From: a virus | Strand: one strand, 5' to 3' | Virus record (IMG/VR): IMGVR_UViG_3300010970_000150 | Location: 1-64,000 of that record | Length of the DNA stretch: 64,000 nucleotides | Part shown: piece after piece, positions 25,709 to 33,365 of the stretch | Numbering within the stretch: position 1 is the first letter of the stretch | How the letters are laid out: the number at the start of each line of letters is the position of its first letter | Made by a program: the position numbers and the translations under genes | The notes under the pieces: generated by a model | What the model was told of the DNA's origin: nothing | The model's input: only the letters and a program-made list of their open reading frames with translations | Database searches by the model: none

Positions 25709-26121
25709 AGGATGCCTCTGGCACGATTAAGTGCAGGGTAATCAAGGTTGGTATTTAGTTTACGCTTAAAGGCTCCAGTAACGCCCATACAATAGCACAT
25801 ATAGACACGCATAGGAGTAGGCTTGATGCCATTAGATTGAAGAGTCTTTACAATCCATTCGCAGTGCCATTGGGCTACCTGCCGTGCAATTGGATAATTG
25901 AATGCGTTAGACTTGTTGTAAGGCCAGTTGGCTAAGTTACGCTTACAAGCATCCTCCCAAGCGGAGCGGTGCAATTGATAGGCTCCAAGAGCCTGACCTT
26001 TATCTGAGACGGCAGTGCAGTGATTGCTAGACTCGATGACGGCTAATTTATTCAAAAAGTCGTCCGTAATTTCCATCGCCTGTGCTTTGAGACACAGGAG
26101 AAGTAGCGTTGCGTATTTCAT
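25705..26121 (-). CDS. Exported lysozyme-like / lytic transglycosylase endolysin candidate
   Basis: A 138-residue protein with an N-terminal hydrophobic signal (MKYATLLLLCLKAQA) and a transglycosylase-like core: E30-S-S-N as the likely catalytic Glu motif, then S39 and G46-A-Y-Q, which correspond to the ES and GLMQ motifs of SLT/lysozyme-fold enzymes. It would cut peptidoglycan glycan strands in the periplasm. It is the only candidate endolysin in the window. Its place in the leftward early operon, away from holin and spanin, is unusual, so an entry-related or accessory role is possible. Several Cys may form disulphides. Confidence 0.6.
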   Translation of the reverse strand: MKYATLLLLCLKAQAMEITDDFLNKLAVIESSNHCTAVSDKGQALGAYQLHRSAWEDACKRNLANWPYNKSNAFNYPIARQVAQWHCEWIVKTLQSNGIKPTPMRVYMCYCMGVTGAFKRKLNTNLDYPALNRARGIL

Positions 26122-26130
26122 TGGTGAAAA

Positions 26131-26202
26131 TGTCCCTGCTAGGAATCGAACCTAGATAATTCGCTTAGAAGGCGAATGTTCTATCCATTGAACTACAGGG
26201 AC
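26131..26202 (-). tRNA. tRNA-Arg (TCT)
   Basis: The reverse complement folds as a 72-base cloverleaf: acceptor GTCCCTG/CAGGGAC, anticodon stem TTCGC/GCGAA with loop CTTCTAA, so anticodon TCT, and T arm CTAGG-TTCGATT-CCTAG. The discriminator is A and no CCA is encoded. It reads AGA, a codon used heavily in the large late genes, which suggests it supplements the host supply. Confidence 0.92.
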
Positions 26203-26210
26203 AAGGTCAG

Positions 26211-26933
26211 TTAGAAGGGAACTTCGTCTTGGGATTCAGATTCAGGTTCACCATTCTGCTTCAACGCCCAGAGAGCCTGTGCAGACTTCTTGAGCGACTG
26301 GTCTTTAGCACCGACCTTACCAGTCTTTTCCCACGGCTTAGGCTCCCACTTGTTGGCCCAATAGTCGAGGTCGCTATCAGGAAGGGCAGACAAGGCAGTA
26401 CCCTTGTTCTTGCCAAACGGAACAGCGAGTTCGAAATCGATTCCAACGCTACCAGTGTGGGGTGCGACAAATGTAGCGATAGGAGCCGACTTCTTTACAG
26501 CCACAGGAGCAGAGGCAGTCTTAACTACTCGGTCTGCTTCACAGTCATCATCAGTAGTAGCCAGACCCCCAATAGAAGCCAAGCAATAGCGTCTCAGGTA
26601 GGTCAGGATAGCACCAGCCTGTTGACCAGTAGCCTGTTCACCAACAGGAACAATGCAGGAGGATTCGATGCTCGTGCCATTCTTATGGGCGATGATGGTC
26701 TTGATGCCGATGCCATTGTCGTGGTACTCAGAGGTTGGCAGTTGAATCACAGTAAGGCCGTGCTTGTGGAACAGGGGCTTAAGGTAAGACAAATGAGCCG
26801 ACAGGCTGGCAAATTTCGACTTAAAATGCGGATTGAAGTCATCCGCAACAATGTCCTTCGTCTCAGAATGCACATTTCCTAGTGCGATGTACAACTCAGA
26901 CAGGTTAGGCTTAGGAATAGTATCGTCTTGCAT
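26211..26933 (-). CDS. ERF-family single-strand annealing protein
   Basis: Carries the ERF signature: NPHFKSKFASLSAHLSYLKP, KHGLTVIQLP, GTSIESS and TGQQAGAILTYLRRYCLASI, followed by an acidic TDDDCEAD. These proteins anneal complementary single strands in phage recombination and concatemer formation. The C-terminal third (from about residue 165) is a Lys/Trp-rich segment likely to bind DNA. The start at MQDD (26933) leaves a clean gap to the upstream gene; 26978 and 27020 are alternative starts. It works with the RecE-like nuclease and RusA encoded in the same operon. Confidence 0.85.
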   Translation of the reverse strand: MQDDTIPKPNLSELYIALGNVHSETKDIVADDFNPHFKSKFASLSAHLSYLKPLFHKHGLTVIQLPTSEYHDNGIGIKTIIAHKNGTSIESSCIVPVGEQATGQQAGAILTYLRRYCLASIGGLATTDDDCEADRVVKTASAPVAVKKSAPIATFVAPHTGSVGIDFELAVPFGKNKGTALSALPDSDLDYWANKWEPKPWEKTGKVGAKDQSLKKSAQALWALKQNGEPESESQDEVPF

Positions 26934-26955
26934 ATCGATTCGTTTCCAGAGTTCG

Positions 26956-27171
26956 TTACTTCTTGCTAACCACTTCATCGTTAACCTTTCGGCTATTGGA
27001 TGCATTGATTCGAACAGCATTGCCTTGGTCGTTGATGAACGAATAGTACAGATAGTGCTTAACCTTTACAGGCTTCAGCAATCGTGCCATTCGACCATCT
27101 GGGAGTACGATGTACTTCCGTGCGTTATTGACCTCAATGATAGAGGTCGTTTCGTTATTTTGGGTTTCCAT
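26956..27171 (-). CDS. Small conserved-looking protein upstream of ERF
   Basis: A 71-residue protein started at the ATG at 27169-27171. A longer frame from 27348 would overlap the loader gene fully and is rejected. The sequence ARKYIVLPDGRMARLL and HYLYYSFINDQGNAV suggests a small beta protein. No function recognised. It lies between the helicase loader and ERF genes. Confidence 0.5.
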   Translation of the reverse strand: METQNNETTSIIEVNNARKYIVLPDGRMARLLKPVKVKHYLYYSFINDQGNAVRINASNSRKVNDEVVSKK

Positions 27172-27187
27172 ATGTTTGGGTGGGAAA

Positions 27188-27874
27188 TTACTGAGCGGCT
27201 CCGTAGATTCGGAAGTAGTCCTTAAGTCTGCGAATGATTGCAGAGCCTGTCTCTCCGTTTGAGAATCTGTCGGATAGTCCGCTTCCGTTGTAGTTGGTTG
27301 TGATGATGGTTGAGCGTTTATTGGAAGTCCGCTCGTCAATGATTGCAAACAAATCGCTCTCCATACGCTGAGTCAAGCGTTCTTTACCTAAATCGTCAAT
27401 GACCAGCAGAGAGCAAGCCACGAGGCGTTCAATCACCTCTCCGTGGTTCTGGTTTGCGAAACCTTCCTCAATTTGCTGTTCCAGTTTCCGCATCGTCAGG
27501 AAATTGCTGTGCTTCGGGTAGAAGTGGAGCCAGCCCTTGTTGAACATAGCCCAAGCAGTGCGTGTCTTGCCAGTTCCAGTGACTCCGTGCAACAGGACGC
27601 TATGCTCAGGATGGTACTCCTTCAGTGCGGTCTGCATCTGCGGAGCCAACTTGCTTTCCACAGTGTCGAGAAAGCCAATCGGAGTGGAAGGATGGGTTGA
27701 TTTGAAGCACCAGTTGTGCTTGTCAAAAACATCCTTGTAGATGTACGGATACTCGTGATGCTCCTTGGTCGGGAAGCAGTTCAAGCACACGGACACGAAT
27801 GGTTTGAACTTCTGGCTGTTAGCGTCCCACACAGGGGTCGCATCAGACTTGCAGTGAATGCACTTAGAAGCCAT
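27188..27874 (-). CDS. DnaC-like helicase loader (AAA+ ATPase)
   Basis: A 228-residue protein with an N-terminal four-Cys zinc motif (C5, C8, C30, C33), Walker A GVTGTGKT (97-104), Walker B LLVIDDLG (D160, D161), then a sensor segment TTNYN. The layout is that of DnaC/phage P-type loaders, which place the replicative helicase on an opened origin. It overlaps the putative initiator gene by 11 bases. No phage helicase or polymerase is encoded in the window, so it probably loads host DnaB. Confidence 0.85.
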   Translation of the reverse strand: MASKCIHCKSDATPVWDANSQKFKPFVSVCLNCFPTKEHHEYPYIYKDVFDKHNWCFKSTHPSTPIGFLDTVESKLAPQMQTALKEYHPEHSVLLHGVTGTGKTRTAWAMFNKGWLHFYPKHSNFLTMRKLEQQIEEGFANQNHGEVIERLVACSLLVIDDLGKERLTQRMESDLFAIIDERTSNKRSTIITTNYNGSGLSDRFSNGETGSAIIRRLKDYFRIYGAAQ

Positions 27875-28493
27875 TGGCGTGGTCGTTATTGGTTAGCGTT
27901 TTGGTTTTGTTGGCGGTTACTACAAAAAGACCCTGCCAGCCGAAAGCAATGCTTTTGTTGATTGAAGCAATTGCGTTTATTTCGTTTGCCCAAGAACCAA
28001 GCATTGTCAACTGCTCCTGTTGCGTCATCGCTGACAAGGGCTTCTTGATTTGCTTTCGATAATCAATCCATTTGTCCCAAGCCGTCTTGAATGCTTCTGC
28101 GTAAGGAAGGGTTAGGGTAGGTTTATCCTCTTTTTTATCTGCTGTTCTATCTGTAGGAAGTCTACTTCCCCCCCTGCGGGAAATAGGTTTCCCCCTCCCT
28201 AGGAAATCTGTAGCACCCACCAAGGCTTGCTTCTCCACTGTCCGTAGGATGCGTTTGCCGTTCACTTCGATGCGGACTACCAACTGGAAGTCGATAAGGG
28301 TTTTGAGGACATTCTTGACCTGTCTGTCGCTCAGTTGCAGGGTCTGTGCAAGGTAGCCGTTAGAGGCGTAACAGCCCTCTTCATTGTCGAGGGCGTTCAC
28401 GATTCCGTACACCACCTTCTCGGTGATGGTAAGGGTTTCCATCTGGAAGACCTCTACAGGAATCCAGACACCAGTGAATGATGGCTTGCTCAC
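27864..28493 (-). CDS. Replication initiator (winged-helix, lambda O-like organisation)
   Basis: A 209-residue protein. Residues 18-78 form a winged-helix domain (ITEKVVYGIVNAL, GYLAQTLQLSDRQVKNVLKTL, then a beta wing with VVRIEVNGKR). Residues about 93-110 are a Gly/Arg-rich linker, and the C-terminus carries a helical AWDKWIDYRKQI domain. The linker DNA holds the G-rich repeats also found at 36153-36207, just as lambda O carries its iterons inside the gene. It lies beside the helicase loader gene. The function as origin-binding initiator is inferred from domain plan, partner and repeats. Confidence 0.7.
   Translation of the reverse strand: MSKPSFTGVWIPVEVFQMETLTITEKVVYGIVNALDNEEGCYASNGYLAQTLQLSDRQVKNVLKTLIDFQLVVRIEVNGKRILRTVEKQALVGATDFLGRGKPISRRGGSRLPTDRTADKKEDKPTLTLPYAEAFKTAWDKWIDYRKQIKKPLSAMTQQEQLTMLGSWANEINAIASINKSIAFGWQGLFVVTANKTKTLTNNDHANGF
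28168..28218 (-). repeat. Iteron-like G-rich repeats inside the initiator gene
   Basis: On the minus strand, two units of the form ATTTCC-NNN-G-run: GATTTCCTAGGGAGGGGG (28208-28191) and CTATTTCCCGCAGGGGGGG (28186-28168). The ATTTCC cores are 23 bases apart. The stretch 28218-28200 reads GGGTGCTACAGATTTCCTA and matches 17 of 19 bases with 36189-36207. This is a candidate initiator-binding site and part of the replication origin. Confidence 0.65.
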
Positions 28494-29284
28494 AGGCTTC
28501 CGTAATTGATGTTCAGGTCACCAAGGACACCGCCCTGTGGGCCTTCCCAGAAGTCGCTCTGCTTGCTATCACCATAGTCGTGCAACTTCATCTTAACTGC
28601 GTTCATCCACTTGAACAGTTCTGTAGGCTCAATCTCCCAAAACGCACAGGTGCTAGGCTCAGAAGTTTCAACTGCAATAAATTCAAACCTGAACGGCCTA
28701 CGATATACTTCTTCAGCCAGTAGACAATAAAAGCCAGCCTGTACCCAGTACATTCTGTCCTTCACTGTGTACCTAAACTTTTCACCAGATACATCATCAC
28801 AACTTTTGATGTCCCTGATGATGCCGTTTTCAATGTCAATGATATCAAGACGAGCCTTGCAATCGTGACCGAACAACTTGCCAAGCAGGACAACCTCAGT
28901 GCGGACATCAGCCTGTGCCGCCATCCTCTGCCAGTCAGAATTCTGCTTGATGGCGTTGATAGCCCGAAGCACCACGGCCTCTGAATCGGCCTTCAGGATG
29001 GTCTTGCCAGCCGCACCCTCCTCAAAGGCTTGCTTGATGGCCTTACCCTCCTTGGTACGACCATCCACATCGGGATAGTAGGCGATGGTCTTGAGGTAAT
29101 CCTGAGGCTGGAGCATAGCCGTGTGGATGGCAGTGCCAATCCTCATAGCCTCGGTTGTCTCAACCTCCTTCTGGTTACGGAAGTGATAGGGTGAGCGGAA
29201 GAACGCCTTGAAGCGGGAAGCATTCAGGGCGGGAAGAGAGCGGTATTCGCTCTCCGACATAGTGCTGACTAGTGCGTTATTCAT
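28490..29284 (-). CDS. PD-(D/E)XK exonuclease, RecE C-terminal-like (DUF3799)
   Basis: A 264-residue protein resembling the putative exodeoxyribonuclease VIII nuclease domain: LNASRFKAFFRSPYHF, GTAIHTAML, a CKARLDIID strand and IIRDIKSCDD supplying the D...D-x-K core, then a Gln-containing helix (YWVQAGFYCLLAEE). It would degrade one strand of duplex ends to give 3-prime overhangs for the ERF protein. The stop overlaps the initiator start by four bases. Confidence 0.8.
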   Translation of the reverse strand: MNNALVSTMSESEYRSLPALNASRFKAFFRSPYHFRNQKEVETTEAMRIGTAIHTAMLQPQDYLKTIAYYPDVDGRTKEGKAIKQAFEEGAAGKTILKADSEAVVLRAINAIKQNSDWQRMAAQADVRTEVVLLGKLFGHDCKARLDIIDIENGIIRDIKSCDDVSGEKFRYTVKDRMYWVQAGFYCLLAEEVYRRPFRFEFIAVETSEPSTCAFWEIEPTELFKWMNAVKMKLHDYGDSKQSDFWEGPQGGVLGDLNINYGSL

Positions 29285-29727
29285 TGGTTGTTTTGGTCGA
29301 AGTACATTTGCACAGATGGCTCCGTGCTCCAGTACTTCTCAATCTGTATGCTCCAGATTTGGGCATCGTCAAGCCAGTATCCGATTCTGGTAAATTCATC
29401 CAGAATGACCTTGACAACATTGTCCACATCTGGTTTGGTGGTTTTTACAAGTGTTTTACACTTGCTAATTTTTGGTAAAAGATACTTTGGGGGGCTATAG
29501 TACAGCCTGATGTAGACCCTAAGTGGCCCCTCGCAGGGCTTATCAGGCTTTCCAGCCACCATATACGGCCTAGCAAGGTCTACCCAAGCGGATACCTTGT
29601 TGTTTTTCATCTTGCCTACAAACATTTTGCCGCTCTTAGACCTAAGAACCCTCAAATTGGCCTGATGAGTGCTTTTGGGCGGCTCGATGGGCATAACTAA
29701 CCAACATTGACTTGTAGGCAAATTCAT
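29281..29727 (-). CDS. RusA-like Holliday junction resolvase
   Basis: A 148-residue protein with the RusA hallmark KPDVDNVVKVILDEF followed by GYWLDDAQI, which supplies the acidic active-site residues. A Lys/Arg-rich N-terminal half and a YYSPPKYL loop also fit. It resolves branched recombination or replication intermediates before packaging. It is the first gene of the leftward operon; the divergent plus-strand gene begins only 16 bases away. Confidence 0.85.
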   Translation of the reverse strand: MNLPTSQCWLVMPIEPPKSTHQANLRVLRSKSGKMFVGKMKNNKVSAWVDLARPYMVAGKPDKPCEGPLRVYIRLYYSPPKYLLPKISKCKTLVKTTKPDVDNVVKVILDEFTRIGYWLDDAQIWSIQIEKYWSTEPSVQMYFDQNNQ

Positions 29728-29735
29728 AATATCGT
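29707..29735 (+). promoter_or_regulatory. Possible promoter inside rusA for the divergent gene
   Basis: TTGACT at 29707-29712, 17 bases, then TATCGT at 29730-29735. Initiation would fall at or next to the ATG at 29744, giving a leaderless or nearly leaderless message. The -10 box is poor, so this is tentative. Confidence 0.3.
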
Positions 29736-29743
29736 TGTTTTAT

Positions 29744-30199
29744 ATGGAATCTGAATCCAAATACGAAAGAGTCAAGAATGATAAAAAATCAACAACTCTT
29801 GAAAAACTTGACGCTAAAAAGAAGGAAGAAATTGTGTGGATGACCGAACAGGGCCATACACAGAAGGAAATTGAGGAAAAAGTTGAGGTTTCCAGTCACA
29901 CTGTGGTCGCTGTACGCCAAGATATGGGCAGTCAGGAGTCCTTAGACCTAAAGACTTACAAGGCCAAGACTTCTGACCTGTTCAAGTCCATCATTATGAA
30001 GGGTGCTCTCAGGCTTGATACTGAGATTGATAAACTGCCTATCAGCCAGATGCCTTTGGCCCTAGCAATTCTCATCGATAAGGTACAGACCCTTAATGAC
30101 CAGCCTGTCGTGGTCACTGAGCATCGCCTTAGAATCAAGCACGAAGATATTAATAAAATGATTTCGGGCGAGATTGTTGACCTTCCAGATTCAAAGTAA
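29744..30199 (+). CDS. Helix-turn-helix protein, possible small terminase-like regulator
   Basis: A 151-residue protein started at the ATG at 29744; an in-frame TTG at 29735 is less likely. The N-terminal half holds a helix-turn-helix (MTEQGHTQKEIEEKVEVSSHTVVAVRQ). The C-terminal half (ISQMPLALAILIDKVQTLND) resembles the oligomerisation helix of phage HTH proteins sometimes called small terminase-like. It could be the small terminase, although it lies 9 kb from the large subunit, or a transcription regulator of the divergent region. Confidence 0.55.
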   Translation: MESESKYERVKNDKKSTTLEKLDAKKKEEIVWMTEQGHTQKEIEEKVEVSSHTVVAVRQDMGSQESLDLKTYKAKTSDLFKSIIMKGALRLDTEIDKLPISQMPLALAILIDKVQTLNDQPVVVTEHRLRIKHEDINKMISGEIVDLPDSK

Positions 30200-30310
30200 G
30201 GCAATTTTATCCCAAAACGATTTTGTCAAAAATCTTATAGGGTTAGGTCTTAACAGGGTAACAGAAGGAAGGTTTGGTGTCGGTTTGGCTCGTGCGTTGC
30301 AGATTTTTGA

Positions 30311-30339
30311 TTTCTCGACAGCGGTTATCGGGTATAATG
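30311..30339 (+). promoter_or_regulatory. Early promoter P1
   Basis: TTTCTCGACA (30311-30320), 12 bases, then TATAATG (30333-30339). The same arrangement and spacing occur at 35351-35379, including ATCGG before and ATGT after the -10 box. The TATAAT box is perfect but no good -35 lies at 17 bases, so the conserved upstream element may be a non-standard -35 or an activator site. It drives the gene at 30480. Confidence 0.6.
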
Positions 30340-30412
30340 GATGTAAGCAAGTAGTGTAGGTCGCACCGATTCGGGTTCGGGTTCCACGATGGGACTCACC
30401 GAAACATCTGCG

Positions 30413-30442
30413 TCACTCGTTAACCCAAATCAAAACGAGTGA
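30413..30442 (+). other. Leader hairpin downstream of P1
   Basis: TCACTCGTT (30413-30421) pairs perfectly with AACGAGTGA (30434-30442) across a 12-base A/C-rich loop. It lies in the untranslated leader between P1 and the ATG at 30480. The P2 leader has a similar hairpin with an A/C-rich loop. It may stabilise the message or bind a regulator. The rest of 30200-30479 shows no other clear signal. Confidence 0.45.
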
Positions 30443-30479
30443 GTGGAAGGTGCGTACTGAAACGAAAGCGATATACGAT

Positions 30480-31004
30480 ATGGAAACTAAAACTAACCTG
30501 ATGGAACTGCTGGCGAAGATTCAGTGCGTGGAAGTGTTCACCTTCCACCCCTTCAACTACTCCGCTCCGATTATGGGCGAAGACAAGTACGAGGGCGAAG
30601 GCAAGTTCCTCAAAGCGTTCAACGCTATCCTGCGGACGAGCGGTCAGCCGTTCATCTACATCACCGAAAAAGATGAGAGCGGCTGGTGCTATCGCCGCTC
30701 CATCACTGCATATAAGTTCGTGCAGTTGCTCGGCCTTGAAATCCTCAGCACTGGTCTGAAAGGTTTCACCGCACGGATGTTCGCCAACGAAAACGGAATG
30801 GGCAAAGATGCCGAAGCCGTCATCGCTGACAACACCAAGGAAGTCTACGCTTCCTTCGAAGATGGCGAACGCTACTGGAAGAACCTCGTGGCTCAGGAAC
30901 AGGAAATCGCTGATGCCAAGGCTCGCAAGGATGCGATGGAAGCCGCCATCAAGAAGTATAACGAGACGAAGGGTGGCGAAGAGAACATCGCTCTGGACGC
31001 TTAA
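30480..31004 (+). CDS. Early protein of unknown function under P1
   Basis: A 174-residue protein started at the ATG at 30480; a GTG at 30450 would extend into the leader. No family recognised. The C-terminal third is a charged helix (QEQEIADAKARKDAMEAAIKK). It is preceded by its own promoter and leader hairpin and followed by a very strong terminator, so it is a single-gene transcript. Its codons are GC-richer than those of the internal late genes, suggesting high early expression. Confidence 0.55.
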   Translation: METKTNLMELLAKIQCVEVFTFHPFNYSAPIMGEDKYEGEGKFLKAFNAILRTSGQPFIYITEKDESGWCYRRSITAYKFVQLLGLEILSTGLKGFTARMFANENGMGKDAEAVIADNTKEVYASFEDGERYWKNLVAQEQEIADAKARKDAMEAAIKKYNETKGGEENIALDA

Positions 31005-31028
31005 CACGAACCAGTAACACCGACTGTG

Positions 31029-31071
31029 GAGAGGAGAGGCGAGCAATCGCTTCTCCTCTCTGCTTTTATTT
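31029..31071 (+). terminator. Strong rho-independent terminator with GCAA loop
   Basis: A 14 bp stem (31029-31042 with 31047-31060, one G-U pair) is closed by a GCAA tetraloop and followed by TGCTTTTATTT. It ends the P1 transcript just before the gene at 31093. Confidence 0.85.
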
Positions 31072-31092
31072 CCTCCCAAACACATACCATAT

Positions 31093-31869
31093 ATGGACGA
31101 CACAGACTGGAAGAAGACCAAACAATTGTTCAACTTCGACAACGCAAAGACGAAGAAGGGCAATCACCTCGGATACAGCACTGCTATCCTCTACCTCGCA
31201 TCATCCGACTTGTCGGGTGTTGTGAATGTATGCAAACACGCCACGAAGGAATGTCGTGAAGACTGTCTCGTGTTCGCTGGCCTCGCAGGAATCTTTCCGA
31301 AGATTAATGCGGCTCGTGTTCACAAGACCAAGTGGATGCATATGTACCCAGATACTTTCTGGGCGAAGGTTGACCGAGAGATTCTCAATCACGAGAACCT
31401 CTGCTATCGCAACACGAAGCGATTGAAGCGTAAGTTGAAGCCTTGCGTTCGTATCAACGGCACATCGGATATCTGGAACGAGCATATGCAAACGCTTATG
31501 CATCGTTACCCTGATGTGCAGTTCTACGATTACAGTAAGGACTTCAATCGCATCGTTGACTGGACGATGGACAAACTGCCGCTCAACTATCATCTCACCT
31601 ATTCGTATGGTGGTGGAAACACCAACAACGCAAAGTGGTGTCTCGATAACGGAGTGAATGTTGCTGTCGTCTTTGATGTGAAGCGTGGCAAGCCGTTGCC
31701 AGTAACGCATTGGGGATACGATGTAGTCGATGGTGACACGCACGACCTTCGCTTCCTCAACAGGCCGTATGCTGGTCAAGGCTCAGTCATCGGACTCCGT
31801 GCGAAAGGCAAAGCATCTGGCAAAGAAGGACGAAGCAATTCGTTCATCCAGAAAGGCGTTGCCTCGTGA
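31093..31869 (+). CDS. GP88-like conserved phage protein
   Basis: A 258-residue protein resembling the phage gene product 88 family: FNFDNAKTKKG near the start, AILYLASSD, then a cysteine cluster CKHATKECREDC, INAARVHKTKW, CVRINGTSDI and VQFYDYSKDFNR. The family is widespread in phages, but its role is not established to my knowledge. The Cys cluster suggests a metal site, and the alternating strands and helices suggest a barrel-like fold, both inference. Followed by a GTGA-coupled zinc-ribbon gene. Confidence 0.6.
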   Translation: MDDTDWKKTKQLFNFDNAKTKKGNHLGYSTAILYLASSDLSGVVNVCKHATKECREDCLVFAGLAGIFPKINAARVHKTKWMHMYPDTFWAKVDREILNHENLCYRNTKRLKRKLKPCVRINGTSDIWNEHMQTLMHRYPDVQFYDYSKDFNRIVDWTMDKLPLNYHLTYSYGGGNTNNAKWCLDNGVNVAVVFDVKRGKPLPVTHWGYDVVDGDTHDLRFLNRPYAGQGSVIGLRAKGKASGKEGRSNSFIQKGVAS

Positions 31870-32036
31870 GCGACTGCAACTGCGGCAGTAAGAAGCCAGC
31901 GTACTGGCTCAACGATGGTCACGGAATTCCTCTCTGCAAAGTCTGCGAAGACTGCGAAGAGAAGAAACTCAAACGCTATCGCCCCGATATCCTCGACTCT
32001 TATGAAGCGGAAGAACCTATCGACTCCGATTGGTAA
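31866..32036 (+). CDS. Small zinc-ribbon protein
   Basis: A 56-residue protein starting at GTG in a GTGA overlap with the previous gene. Metal ligands C4-N-C6 and C24-K-V-C27-E-D-C30 are spaced as in a zinc ribbon. The C-terminus is acidic (EAEEPIDSDW). The family is common beside early phage genes but its function is unknown. Followed by a strong terminator. Confidence 0.6.
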   Translation: MSDCNCGSKKPAYWLNDGHGIPLCKVCEDCEEKKLKRYRPDILDSYEAEEPIDSDW

Positions 32037-32050
32037 GAACAGGATTTCTC

Positions 32051-32095
32051 AGTGGGAGGAAGAACACGAAGTTCTTCTTTCCACTTTTCTTTCTC
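32051..32095 (+). terminator. Rho-independent terminator after the GP88-like pair
   Basis: A 15 bp stem (32051-32065 with 32071-32085, two G-U pairs) with loop ACGAA, followed by TTTCTTTCTC. The remaining gap to 32210 is an A/C-rich leader ending in ACGCATATG; no promoter was clear. Confidence 0.8.
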
Positions 32096-32209
32096 AGGCA
32101 ACTGAGGAAACCCAAACCTCCAACAGCGTGAACCCCGCCCAACCTAACAGGGAAGTATCGCTGACGGAGCAAACCGAAACGAAACATAACTAACAAACAC
32201 ACAACGCAT

Positions 32210-33010
32210 ATGAAAAACCTGATTGGTAAAGCCCTCGCTTGGTTCCTCCCTGCGAGCAAAACGGAACACACGCTTCTCGACTTAGAGATGCGTATTATGG
32301 GACTGGAACAGGATGTTCATCACCTCAAAGGTTTGCTTCAAACCGACAGCATCTCGCTGGCTGGTATGAGCAAGCAGAGTCACGATGAGCACTTCCAGAC
32401 CATCGTTCGCAAGTCCGTTGAAGAGTCGTTCGACTTCGATACGCTTGTCGAAGAGGCGATTGAGAATCACGACTTCACCGATAGCGTCAGCGATGCACTC
32501 GATGATGCCATCAGCAATCGTGATTGGGATTACGAACTGCGTGAGGCTATCGACTGGGACAAGGTTGCTGACAAAGTCGTAGGCAAGATTGATTGGTCTG
32601 ATGTTATCAGCGACAACTCGTTGCTGACCTCTGACGATATCGACCTCAATGACCTGATGCTCCAGTCGGAGCAGATGTCCGATGACGATGTGATGAAGCG
32701 TAGCGACCTGAGCGATGAAGTCGTAAACGAGTTGAAGCGTGACTGGTTCACGCAGATGCTCAAAGACGAAGTCAAGGCTCACTTCAAGTCCACGCTGTCT
32801 GAGGCTCGTGAGACTGAGGACGCAAATGTCCGCAACTGCATCGATGACGAAATCGAAATCAAACTCGATACGCTTATCCGTGAGCAGATGACCAGCAAGT
32901 TCGGTGAGCAGTGGGACAACTGGTACAACGAGAACACTCGTCATTGCGTGAAGGTTATCCTCGGTGAGTTCCTCGCCGCCGCTTACGAACAGACCAAGGA
33001 GACTAAGTAA
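32210..33010 (+). CDS. Acidic early protein of unknown function
   Basis: A 266-residue protein, strongly acidic (many Asp/Glu/Ser, few aromatic residues after residue 15). The N-terminus (NLIGKALAWFLP) is a short amphipathic helix. The middle is a row of short Asp-rich helices (DWDYELREAIDWDKV, DWSDVIS) that look like degenerate repeats. Highly acidic phage proteins can mimic DNA, but that is speculation. It has its own A/C-rich leader without Shine-Dalgarno. Confidence 0.5.
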   Translation: MKNLIGKALAWFLPASKTEHTLLDLEMRIMGLEQDVHHLKGLLQTDSISLAGMSKQSHDEHFQTIVRKSVEESFDFDTLVEEAIENHDFTDSVSDALDDAISNRDWDYELREAIDWDKVADKVVGKIDWSDVISDNSLLTSDDIDLNDLMLQSEQMSDDDVMKRSDLSDEVVNELKRDWFTQMLKDEVKAHFKSTLSEARETEDANVRNCIDDEIEIKLDTLIREQMTSKFGEQWDNWYNENTRHCVKVILGEFLAAAYEQTKETK

Positions 33011-33011
33011 T

Positions 33012-33263
33012 ATGTCCAAGGTATCTGAAAAGCGGCTCGCAGAACTCGTCTCTATGTTGGAGATTCCCGAAACCATTCAGCGTGAGGATTATCCTCCTGC
33101 ATCGCTGAGCGGTAGCGGAAACATCTTCATCGACATCGCCGCCGCTTCACGAGCGTGGCGTAAGGTCGATGTTGGCGTATCCAACAGGATTATGAGCGTC
33201 ATCAACGGCAACTGCGAATCCGAACACGAGGTAGACGCTCTCCTCAACCACATTACCCTTTAA
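33012..33263 (+). CDS. Small early protein
   Basis: An 83-residue protein started at the ATG two bases after the preceding stop. A longer frame from 32964 would overlap the previous gene and is rejected. It is helical, with an SGSGNIFIDIAAASRAWRKV segment. No family recognised. Confidence 0.5.
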   Translation: MSKVSEKRLAELVSMLEIPETIQREDYPPASLSGSGNIFIDIAAASRAWRKVDVGVSNRIMSVINGNCESEHEVDALLNHITL

Positions 33264-33365
33264 CCCAGAGTAATTTATTCCGTCCAACAATTTGTGCGAA
33301 AAGCGAAGGGATTGCGTCAGGTTCCAACGCCTAGTAGCACGAAACCAAAAAACACAACCAAAACT

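Noticed and set aside
30307-30312. TTGATT as a classical -35 for P1
   Set aside because: The spacer to TATAAT would be 20 bases and the element is not conserved at P2; the conserved TTTCTCGACA is preferred as the functional partner.
31915-32193. 92-residue plus-strand frame
   Set aside because: Covers the zinc-ribbon gene in another frame and runs through the terminator stem; the ribbon gene has clear Cys pairs and GTGA coupling.
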